A DNA stretch of 5,607 bases from the NCBI GenBank assembly GCA_945882005.1, contig CAMCWG010000198.1, positions 1 to 5,607 of the forward strand, read 5' to 3'. The DNA comes from Bordetella parapertussis. Lineage in GTDB: Bacteria; Pseudomonadota; Gammaproteobacteria; Burkholderiales; Burkholderiaceae_B. This document shows, piece by piece, positions 1 to 5,352 of this stretch (positions are counted from its first letter, which is position 1; every line of letters starts with the position of its first letter). The translations under genes and the position numbers were made by a program. Below the pieces are notes generated by a model. It searched no databases and was not told the origin of the DNA. It saw only the letters and a program-made list of their open reading frames with translations.

Positions 1-133
1 CAAGCAAGTCGACCTTTTCTGAGGGCAGGACGAGCGGGCGAGTTACCCAGTGATAACCGGTAGCCACGGCAGCACCCAACAGCAATACGACCGGCAAAAC
101 CAGATACAGGAGGAGTTTATTTAGCGCATTCAT
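1..133 (-). CDS. mltG: Endolytic murein transglycosylase MltG, N-terminal fragment (cut by window edge)
   Basis: Only the first 44 codons are inside the window; the gene continues beyond the left edge. The translation begins MNALNKLLLYLVLPVVLLLG, a short polar start followed by a hydrophobic segment (about residues 7-25) that would act as a single membrane anchor. It continues with a WVTRPLVLPSEKVDLL stretch of the kind that follows the anchor in MltG/YceG proteins, leading into the LysM-like region. MltG cleaves nascent peptidoglycan glycan strands at the inner membrane and is thought to set their length. The start codon is ATG at 131-133; the Shine-Dalgarno is weak (CGGA a few bases upstream). 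The gene is divergent from ygfZ, an arrangement I associate with betaproteobacteria. The assignment rests on the anchor, the post-anchor motif and the neighbour, because the catalytic YceG domain is outside the window. Confidence 0.8.
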   Translation of the reverse strand, partial: MNALNKLLLYLVLPVVLLLGAAVATGYHWVTRPLVLPSEKVDLL

Positions 134-193
134 GAGTCCGACAGTTTAATATGCTCTTGGTTGTTTCCATATGATTTGTCCGTTAAAAGTGCT
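134..193. promoter_or_regulatory. Short divergent spacer between mltG and ygfZ, expected to hold both promoters
   Basis: This 60-bp stretch is visibly more AT-rich than the flanking genes. It separates the ATG of mltG (minus strand, 131-133) from the ATG of ygfZ (plus strand, 194-196). On the plus strand TATGAT at 170-175 is a fair -10 hexamer, but no good -35 lies at the usual distance (TTTAAT at 145-150 is the nearest AT-rich hexamer, 19 bp away). On the minus strand no convincing pair was found. The spacing is so small that two promoters here would have to overlap. The -10 call is tentative; the divergent layout itself is plain. Confidence 0.3.
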
Positions 194-1228
194 ATGCATC
201 CTCTCTTTCAGAACACTCCCCCTACTTTTCAGCCGTCTGGCCGTACGCATTCAGACACGTTGACCGTACACCCCCTCGACGATACTTGTGTATTGGTCGC
301 GACAGGCGAAGATGTACTCAGTTTCCTTCAGGGACAGATCACGAATGACCTCGTCGGCAAGGGCCTCGAGGCGGCCTGCTTAGCTGGCTACTGCACCGCA
401 CAAGGCCGTTTGCTTGCCACCGGGGTCTTCGTCCAAATCCCAGAAAGCACCTCGGGCACGGCATCACCCACGGTCGCGATTCTCCTACGCAAAGATATCG
501 CCGCAGCGGTCACTAAGCGCTTAGCCATGTTTGTGCTTAGAGCAAAGGTCAAGATCGCACCAGCCGCCATTGCGGTTGCTGGTGTCATTGTGTCGAACGA
601 CAGGCTTGAACTGCTTACTTCTGCGATCGGTCACGCGCTGCCGCTCACGCCTTGGCAGTCCTTGCACACGTCAAGTGGCACGTGGGTCGCTGCCCCCGCC
701 CAAGCGGGTACACATCGCTGGTGGTGGTTAGCGACAGAAAAGGTAGCCGACACCAATGAAGGCGAAACAAGTCAACTCGCGCAACTATTTGAACTCGGTG
801 CGGCTGAGTCTTGGTGCTCCACCGATATCCAGTTGGGCTTGCCTTGGATTGAGGCCAAAACACAAGATTTGTTTATCCCTCAAACACTGAACTTGGATCT
901 CATTGAAGGCGTGAGTTTCACGAAAGGCTGCTACCCGGGTCAAGAGATTGTTGCGCGCAGTCACTACCGCGGTACGCTTAAGCGTCGCATGGCTCTGGCG
1001 CGTGTCGATGTGCCGTGTGACGCCAGTATCGCGCCAGGTGTGGACGTCTACGAGGGTGACGCACCTTGCGGGCGAGTCATCAATATTTCGATTGAGGGTC
1101 AGACCTCATGGCTGCTCATCGAAGCACCTTTTGAGGCGATGGACCGCAACGCCTTATCGATTGGCAGCGAAAACGGACCGCGCGTCGCTCTACAAGAGCT
1201 CCCATACGCGATCCGAAACGCCACTTAA
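194..1228 (+). CDS. ygfZ: YgfZ, CAF17-like folate-binding protein for iron-sulfur cluster maintenance
   Basis: This 344-residue protein has the hallmark of the YgfZ/GcvT-like family, the K-G-C-Y-x-G-Q-E motif (KGCYPGQEIVAR, starting at K244, with conserved Cys246) followed by H-Y-R-G and a basic patch. Near the N terminus FLQGQITNDL is the typical first conserved block of the folate-binding domain. E. coli YgfZ is about 326 residues, so the length fits. The family supports assembly or repair of certain [4Fe-4S] enzymes such as the radical-SAM enzyme MiaB, and it binds folate; it acts in the cytoplasm. The reading frame is open further upstream to a TTG at 161, but ATG 194 is preferred because the upstream codons add nothing family-like. 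No strong Shine-Dalgarno precedes either start. The gene is divergent from mltG and convergent with mmsB, whose stop codon is 7 bp away. Confidence 0.92.
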   Translation: MHPLFQNTPPTFQPSGRTHSDTLTVHPLDDTCVLVATGEDVLSFLQGQITNDLVGKGLEAACLAGYCTAQGRLLATGVFVQIPESTSGTASPTVAILLRKDIAAAVTKRLAMFVLRAKVKIAPAAIAVAGVIVSNDRLELLTSAIGHALPLTPWQSLHTSSGTWVAAPAQAGTHRWWWLATEKVADTNEGETSQLAQLFELGAAESWCSTDIQLGLPWIEAKTQDLFIPQTLNLDLIEGVSFTKGCYPGQEIVARSHYRGTLKRRMALARVDVPCDASIAPGVDVYEGDAPCGRVINISIEGQTSWLLIEAPFEAMDRNALSIGSENGPRVALQELPYAIRNAT

Positions 1229-1235
1229 TATTGTC

Positions 1236-2123
1236 CTAATCGCGCTTAACCAGGTTGACGATGCTCGAGAAGTCGAGCTTGCCACTGCCCTGGGCGCTGT
1301 GCATCGCAAACAAGTTGCGCGCGAGCTCACCCAGCGCGATCACGGATTGTGTACTGACAGCCGCTTCGGCTGCCAGCCCTAGATCCTTGAGCATCAGGTC
1401 TACACCAAAGCCGCCTGCGTATCCTTTAGACGATGGAACGTTTTCCATCACACCAGGCCAAGGGTTGTAGAGTTCAATTGCCCACGTACGACCAGAGCTT
1501 TTTGCGATGATCTCAGACAGAACCTTTGGATCCAACCCATTCGCCACACCAAGTGCAAGCGCTTCCGCTGTACCCGCCATCGCGATTCCTAGCAGCATGT
1601 TGTTTGCAATCTTGGCGACTTGACCTGCCCCCGCTGCACCCGCATGAAAAATATTCTTACCCATTTTTTCAAGTAACGGACGTGCGCGTTCAAGATCAAC
1701 CGCGTCTCCGCCAACAATGAATGTCAACGTCCCAGCAATAGCTCCTCCGGTTCCACCGGACACGGGGGCGTCGATCATGGCAAGCCCATGTGCGGAAGCC
1801 GCTGCAGCAACCTTGCGCGCTGAGTCGGCTGCGATTGTGCTGCAGTCAATAATCAATGCCTTAGACGGGATCTTAGCCAGCAAGCCGTCTGCACCTAAGT
1901 AGATTCCTTCGACGTGCTTGCTTGCCGGCAACATCGTGATGACAACATCTGCCTCTTTAACCGCATCGCTGGCTGAAGAGGCGGCACTCGCACCTGCCTT
2001 GACCAATTGCGCAACAGACTCCGCCACCAAGTCAAAGACCGAGAGCTCAAATCCTGCTTTGATCAAATTCTGCGCCATCGGCGCACCCATGTTTCCTAAT
2101 CCAATGAATGCAACGCGTGTCAT
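1236..2123 (-). CDS. mmsB: 3-hydroxyisobutyrate dehydrogenase MmsB
   Basis: This 295-residue beta-hydroxyacid dehydrogenase oxidises 3-hydroxyisobutyrate to methylmalonate semialdehyde in valine catabolism. The N-terminal Rossmann nucleotide-binding motif is G8-L-G10-N-M-G13 with the family signature continuing to PMAQNL. Asp31 at the end of the second strand suggests NAD+ rather than NADP+ (inference from the fold). The substrate-binding block DAPVSGGTGG spans 118-127, the catalytic Lys171 lies in GAGQVAKIANN (165-175), and MLKDLGLA (244-251) is also conserved. MENVPSSKGYAGGF (226-239) and the C-terminal DFSS are typical of the MmsB subgroup rather than of tartronate semialdehyde reductases. 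A clear AGGAG Shine-Dalgarno (2131-2135) sits 7 nt before the ATG. The start overlaps the stop of the upstream hydrolase gene as ATGA. It is the last gene of the cluster; no rho-independent terminator is visible behind it. Confidence 0.93.
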   Translation of the reverse strand: MTRVAFIGLGNMGAPMAQNLIKAGFELSVFDLVAESVAQLVKAGASAASSASDAVKEADVVITMLPASKHVEGIYLGADGLLAKIPSKALIIDCSTIAADSARKVAAAASAHGLAMIDAPVSGGTGGAIAGTLTFIVGGDAVDLERARPLLEKMGKNIFHAGAAGAGQVAKIANNMLLGIAMAGTAEALALGVANGLDPKVLSEIIAKSSGRTWAIELYNPWPGVMENVPSSKGYAGGFGVDLMLKDLGLAAEAAVSTQSVIALGELARNLFAMHSAQGSGKLDFSSIVNLVKRD

Positions 2124-3313
2124 GCTTGATCTCCTAGTTTATGCAGCGGATGTTGCGTGGCTGGCACTGGCAACACAAAAAACTTCTCAACCCAATCTGC
2201 GCTGGCCTCTTTCAAGGTCGCTGGATTCCATTTGGGCTGCTTATCTTTATCGATTAACAAGGCACGAATGCCCTCTGCAAAATCGCCATGCGATGCAGCC
2301 ATCAAGCCAGCAACCCACTCGGTGCGGTACACGTCAGCAAGTGACATGCGTTTGACTCGTTCAAGAAGTGCAAAGGTCAGCCTTGCGGAGCCAGGAGATC
2401 CTGCAGCAAAGGTCTTGGCCGCACGCTGCAACCAGACGTCCTCTTGGGCCGAAAGCGCCAAAATATTCGCTGCAACGTGATCCAGATCGGACGAGACACA
2501 GCAGCGTTGGATCAACGCCTGATGCGTCTGCAATGGACCCACTGCGGGAACTGGGGACGTTGAGAGCGCGGCGAGCACTTGATGAAGTTGTGCATGGTTC
2601 GCGGCCAATGCAGCATTACGCTGGTCATGATAGTTTGCGTGCTGCGCGGCAGAACAGGCTACCCAGTTTGCAGCAGCGATCGTTTTGAGTAAGTCCCCCC
2701 ACGTTTGACGTGGGAGATGATAATCGGCAAGCCCTGCAAAGAGCGCATCAGCAGCGCCCACTTGCGCACCGGTCAAACCCATAAACAAGCCCGTCTTACC
2801 AGGCAAGCGGTTTAATAGCCACGTGCCTCCAACGTCTGGAAACAAACCAATTGATATCTCGGGCATCGCTAAGCGCGAGGTCTCTGTCACCACACGATGG
2901 CTCGCGCCCATCATCAGTCCCATGCCACCGCCCATGACGATGCCATCCCCCCAGACTAACACCGGCTTGGGAAATGTGTGCAGGCGATAGTCTAGTGCGT
3001 ATTCTTCCGCAAAGAACGTGCCCGCGTATGTATTGTCTATGGATGCTTGCCCCTGGTGTTCAAGCATGCTGTGGTGCAGCGCGTGTAGATCGCCACCGGC
3101 ACAAAAGGCTTTTTCCCCTGCTCCTCGTAGGACAATCAGGGCGACCTGTGGATCTGCAGCCCAGCGCTCTAACTGCGACGCCAACAAACGCGCCATGTCG
3201 AGTGTCAACCCATTCAGGGTCTTGGGGGCATTCAGTGTTGCCACGCCCACAACCATTCCTTGCACACAGGCAACAGTCGAAAAAATGACGGGACGCTCAT
3301 CGAGCTGATTCAT
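2120..3313 (-). CDS. 3-hydroxyisobutyryl-CoA hydrolase (crotonase superfamily, HIBCH type)
   Basis: This 397-residue member of the crotonase superfamily releases CoA from 3-hydroxyisobutyryl-CoA, giving free 3-hydroxyisobutyrate for the MmsB reaction. Visible motifs are KAFCAGGD (68-75) and GDGIVMGGGMG (122-132), which form the oxyanion hole. MPEISIGLFPDVGG (150-163) carries Glu152 and Asp160 at the positions of the hydrolase active-site acids. The C-terminal FAEGIRALLIDKDKQPKWNP (345-364) is specific to the HIBCH branch. The length, about 100 residues more than a plain enoyl-CoA hydratase, also separates it from hydratases, although automatic annotation often says enoyl-CoA hydratase/isomerase. 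A purine-rich AAAGGA (3325-3330) lies 11 nt before the ATG, a rather long spacing. The start overlaps the dehydrogenase stop as ATGA, and the stop overlaps the mmsB start in the same way, so translation is probably coupled on both sides. Confidence 0.92.
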   Translation of the reverse strand: MNQLDERPVIFSTVACVQGMVVGVATLNAPKTLNGLTLDMARLLASQLERWAADPQVALIVLRGAGEKAFCAGGDLHALHHSMLEHQGQASIDNTYAGTFFAEEYALDYRLHTFPKPVLVWGDGIVMGGGMGLMMGASHRVVTETSRLAMPEISIGLFPDVGGTWLLNRLPGKTGLFMGLTGAQVGAADALFAGLADYHLPRQTWGDLLKTIAAANWVACSAAQHANYHDQRNAALAANHAQLHQVLAALSTSPVPAVGPLQTHQALIQRCCVSSDLDHVAANILALSAQEDVWLQRAAKTFAAGSPGSARLTFALLERVKRMSLADVYRTEWVAGLMAASHGDFAEGIRALLIDKDKQPKWNPATLKEASADWVEKFFVLPVPATQHPLHKLGDQA

Positions 3314-4464
3314 TCGAGATTCAATCCTTTTTCTAGCAACTGTTGCGCAATGATGACGCGCATAATTTCGTTTGTACCCTCAAGAATTTGGTGCACGCGT
3401 GTATCACGCACCAGACGCTCAAGTGGGTAATCTTTGAGATATCCATAACCACCCAGCAACTGCTGGGCATCGAGACAGACAGAAAATCCGGCATCGGTTG
3501 CAAAGCGCTTGGCCATCGCGCTGTAGACGGTCGCATCCGGTGAGTCGGTATCAAGCTTACAGGCAGCAAGGCGCACCATCTGACGGGCAGCAACCACCTG
3601 TGTGGCCATATCCGCATATTTGAACTGAAGACCTTGAAACTGCGTTAGATCCTTATTGAATTGCTTTCTGTCCCGCATATAGTCTCGGGCGAAATTCATA
3701 GCACCTTGCGCGGCACCAACTGAGCACGTTGCAATATTGACTCGACCACCTACAAGGGCCTTCATGGCGAGTTTGAAGCCCTCACCTTCAGCCGCTAACA
3801 AGCAATGTGCCGGCACTTCAACGTTGTCAAAGGTAATCGCTCGCGTGGACTGGCTATTCCAGCCCATCTTGAGTTCCTTACGTCCGTAACTGATGCCTGC
3901 CAAGTTTGCCGGCACGGCAAACGCGGAAATACCGCCAGCTCCAGCGACACCTGTGCGTGCCATCACAACCAGCAGTTGGGTCTCGCCCGCACCTGAAATA
4001 AAAGCTTTTGCGCCGTTCAGCACATAGTGTGACCCTTGAAGCTGTGCAGACGTCTTAAGTGAAGCCGCATCCGAACCAGCACCTGCCTCGGTTAAGCAAT
4101 AAGACGCTAACATTTGTCCTGTTGCAAGGCCTTCGCCCCATTGTTCAAGCAGTCTGGATGTGCCCCACTTGCCAACCATCCAGGCAACCATATTGTGTAT
4201 GGTCAAGTAAGCGGTCGTGGAGGGGTCGACTGCGGCCAACTCTTCAAACACGATTGATGCGTCCAAGCGCGACAGCCCTAACCCGCCCATCTCCATAGGC
4301 GCGTATAAACCACAGAAGCCAAGTTTACCGGCCCGTGTGAACGCATCAACAGGAAAGATGCACTCTTGATCCCACTGGGCAGCATGCGGTGCTAGCTCCC
4401 CTTGCGCGAATTCACGCGCAAGTTGCGCAAATGCGTGTTGCTCTGCGTTTAGTTCAATATCCAT
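3310..4464 (-). CDS. Acyl-CoA dehydrogenase, isobutyryl-CoA dehydrogenase (ACAD8) type
   Basis: This 384-residue FAD-dependent acyl-CoA dehydrogenase most likely oxidises isobutyryl-CoA to methacrylyl-CoA, passing electrons to electron-transfer flavoprotein. Domains in order are the N-terminal helical domain (about 1-115), the FAD-contacting beta domain beginning at YCLTEAGAGSDA (122-132), and the C-terminal helical domain. GGRVNIATCSVGAAQ (239-253) resembles the isobutyryl-CoA dehydrogenase subgroup. QLLGGYGYLKDYPLER (335-350) and Glu362 in EGTNEIMR (362-369) supply the tetramer/FAD contacts and the catalytic base. The ATG at 4462-4464 is chosen as start because a strong GGAGGT (4468-4473) precedes it; an in-frame TTG at 4476 would place that Shine-Dalgarno inside the coding region. 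The substrate call rests on subgroup motifs plus the two downstream valine-pathway genes; a related short or branched-chain specificity cannot be excluded. It lies 27 nt downstream of rnfH. Confidence 0.88.
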   Translation of the reverse strand: MDIELNAEQHAFAQLAREFAQGELAPHAAQWDQECIFPVDAFTRAGKLGFCGLYAPMEMGGLGLSRLDASIVFEELAAVDPSTTAYLTIHNMVAWMVGKWGTSRLLEQWGEGLATGQMLASYCLTEAGAGSDAASLKTSAQLQGSHYVLNGAKAFISGAGETQLLVVMARTGVAGAGGISAFAVPANLAGISYGRKELKMGWNSQSTRAITFDNVEVPAHCLLAAEGEGFKLAMKALVGGRVNIATCSVGAAQGAMNFARDYMRDRKQFNKDLTQFQGLQFKYADMATQVVAARQMVRLAACKLDTDSPDATVYSAMAKRFATDAGFSVCLDAQQLLGGYGYLKDYPLERLVRDTRVHQILEGTNEIMRVIIAQQLLEKGLNLE

Positions 4465-4516
4465 CGGACCTCCCAATAATACAAACTTGCCTTATACGGT
4501 CCGATCAGCAATCGGA
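4463..4516 (-). promoter_or_regulatory. Candidate alternative-hairpin element at the rnfH/acyl-CoA dehydrogenase junction
   Basis: In the transcript of the minus strand three short segments are complementary. Segment 1 (TCCGAT, 4516-4511) can pair with segment 2 (ATCGGA, 4505-4500) as a 6-bp stem with a 5-nt loop. Segment 2, extended to ATCGGACC (4505-4498), can instead pair with segment 3 (GGTCCGAT, 4470-4463) as a perfect 8-bp stem with a 27-nt loop. The two pairings exclude each other. Segment 3 includes the last bases of the Shine-Dalgarno and the first two bases of the dehydrogenase start codon, so the second stem would hide that start. Segment 2 encodes the last residues of RnfH before its TAA, so a ribosome finishing rnfH would disrupt the stem. 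The complementarity is directly visible; a regulatory role is inferred and could be chance. Confidence 0.35.
4468..4473 (-). promoter_or_regulatory. Strong Shine-Dalgarno (GGAGGT) that fixes the acyl-CoA dehydrogenase start
   Basis: The minus strand reads TTG-GGAGGT-CCG-ATG just before the dehydrogenase. The near-consensus GGAGGT ends 3 nt before the ATG, a short but usable spacing. It is the best ribosome-binding site in the window. Its last bases also belong to an inverted repeat that could mask it (see the 4463-4516 entry). Confidence 0.75.
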
Positions 4517-4812
4517 ACTTTATTTTTAGTTTGACGCACTTTATCTCGATGCGCAGCACGGCGGCGCCTAGCAACCTTGGGCTCAACGACAAGAGGTCGA
4601 TATAGCTCAACGCGATCCCCCTCAGAAAGCAGGGAGGTCAGATCGAGCTTCTTACCAAAAACGCCAACTGCAACCGACTCATCGACGAGCATACCAAAGC
4701 CCGCATGCCCGCGCGCCTGCATCAACGCATCATTGACCGTTGCACCAGGCGCTAGTGTGAGTGTGATCTCGGTTAAAGAGTGCGCAGTCACGTGGCACAC
4801 GTTAATCTGCAT
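4492..4812 (-). CDS. rnfH: RnfH family protein (UPF0125)
   Basis: This 106-residue protein belongs to the RnfH family, a small beta-grasp fold of the ThiS/MoaD/ubiquitin type with no settled function. The name comes from an association with rnf genes in some bacteria. The family signatures VGVFGK (49-54) and GDRVELYRPL (65-74) are followed by the usual basic tail with an Arg tetrad (82-85) and many Lys/Arg. The ATG at 4810-4812 is chosen over one 21 bases upstream for three reasons: MQINVCHV begins the first family strand, a GGAGA lies 9 nt upstream (4822-4826), and it gives a TGATG one-base overlap with the ratA stop. Pairing with ratA is widespread in proteobacteria. Translation is probably coupled to ratA. 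The C-terminal codons take part in a possible RNA structure that affects the next gene. Confidence 0.9.
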   Translation of the reverse strand: MQINVCHVTAHSLTEITLTLAPGATVNDALMQARGHAGFGMLVDESVAVGVFGKKLDLTSLLSEGDRVELYRPLVVEPKVARRRRAAHRDKVRQTKNKVPIADRTV

Positions 4813-5252
4813 CAGGCAACGTCTCCATAGCATTGGGCAGCGCGCTGCGTAAAAGAATCGATAAAACTCGTTGCGATGCGATTAAAGACGGGCCCAACGA
4901 CTAGCTCGAGCGCGCGGCTGGAAAACTCGTAGCGCAAGGTAAATAGAACCTTACATGCATCATCCGAGAGTGGGACAAACTGCCAATCCCCCTCAAGTAC
5001 AGAAAACGGCCCTTTCACTAAGGACAGTTCAATACGCTCGGGCACGATGTGTTTATTTCTCGTTGTAAAGGTATGCTTAAGCCCTGCAATGGAGATCGTG
5101 ATCGACGCCTGCATACCCAAGGAATCCTCGGCATCGATAGAAGCGCCACCACACCAGGGCATGAACTCCGGGTATTTTGGGACGTCTGCCACTAAGTTAA
5201 ACATCTGACTGGCACTGTGTGGAACCAAGACGGAGCGCTCGACTGTGTGCAT
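4812..5252 (-). CDS. ratA: RatA / coenzyme Q-binding START-domain protein (polyketide cyclase family)
   Basis: This 146-residue protein matches the RatA/COQ10 family along its whole length. It begins with a strand leading into LVPHSASQMFNLVADVPKYP (9-28) and continues with the family FMPWC block (30-34). Later come a TFTTRN-type motif (61-66), the LVKGPFSVLEGDW block (78-90), and a C-terminal helix containing FNRIATSFIDSFTQRA (123-138). E. coli RatA has been described as a toxin that blocks 70S ribosome association, while the START fold and Coq10 homologues point to lipid or ubiquinone binding; which role applies here is not visible. The frame stays open much further upstream (to 5474), but those residues are not family-like and run antisense across the lipoprotein start, so the ATG at 5250-5252 is preferred. 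No clear Shine-Dalgarno precedes it. The stop overlaps the rnfH start by one base. Confidence 0.88.
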   Translation of the reverse strand: MHTVERSVLVPHSASQMFNLVADVPKYPEFMPWCGGASIDAEDSLGMQASITISIAGLKHTFTTRNKHIVPERIELSLVKGPFSVLEGDWQFVPLSDDACKVLFTLRYEFSSRALELVVGPVFNRIATSFIDSFTQRAAQCYGDVA

Positions 5253-5352
5253 GCTGAGTTGTGATTGGCTAGAATGCACACATTTTAGCGGCAGACGCAC
5301 CTTCATGGCGTTGCGCTGTGCCACTTGACCCAGGTTAGAGGCGATCATCGTT
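5253..5352. promoter_or_regulatory. Divergent intergenic region between ratA and the MltD-like lipoprotein gene
   Basis: These 100 bp separate two divergently read genes and should contain the promoter of the ratA cluster and that of the lipoprotein gene. On the minus strand TAAAAT (5287-5282) is a good -10 hexamer; on the plus strand TAGAAT (5270-5275) is another. Neither has a convincing -35 at 16-18 bp. TTGACC at 5325-5330 resembles a -35, but a -10 at the right distance would fall on the lipoprotein start codon, so it is not used. AGAGG at 5337-5341 is a possible ribosome-binding site for the lipoprotein gene, 11 nt before the ATG. Confidence 0.4.
5268..5289. repeat. 22-bp near-perfect dyad (candidate operator or hairpin) between ratA and the lipoprotein gene
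   Basis: The plus strand reads GCTAGAATG-CACA-CATTTTAGC. The two 9-base arms are complementary at 8 positions; the single exception (5272 against 5285) is a G/T pair on the plus strand, so a plus-strand RNA could form all nine pairs with one wobble. The arms contain TAGAAT (plus) and TAAAAT (minus), both -10-like. The dyad ends 15 nt upstream of the ratA ATG. I do not recognise it as the site of a known regulator. The symmetry is seen; the role is inferred. Confidence 0.45.

Noticed and set aside
161..193. TTG start for YgfZ 11 codons upstream of the chosen ATG
   Set aside because: It would use a rarer start codon without a better Shine-Dalgarno and would take up half of the already short divergent spacer.
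1358..1372. Perfect hairpin CAGCCG-CTT-CGGCTG
   Set aside because: Inside the mmsB coding region, no T-run on either side, and it encodes conserved-looking Ala-rich sequence; taken as a coding by-product.
948..1382. Plus-strand open frame of 144 codons across the ygfZ/mmsB junction
   Set aside because: It is out of frame with ygfZ over the conserved KGCYPGQE-containing 3' part and antisense to mmsB; no recognisable domain or ribosome-binding site.
1918..2355. Plus-strand open frame of 145 codons
   Set aside because: It lies entirely antisense to mmsB and the hydrolase gene, both of which have full family motifs; its translation is low-complexity and not protein-like.
2698..2714. Hairpin CCCACG-TTTGA-CGTGGG
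   Set aside because: Lies within the hydrolase coding sequence with no T-tract or boundary nearby; likely chance.
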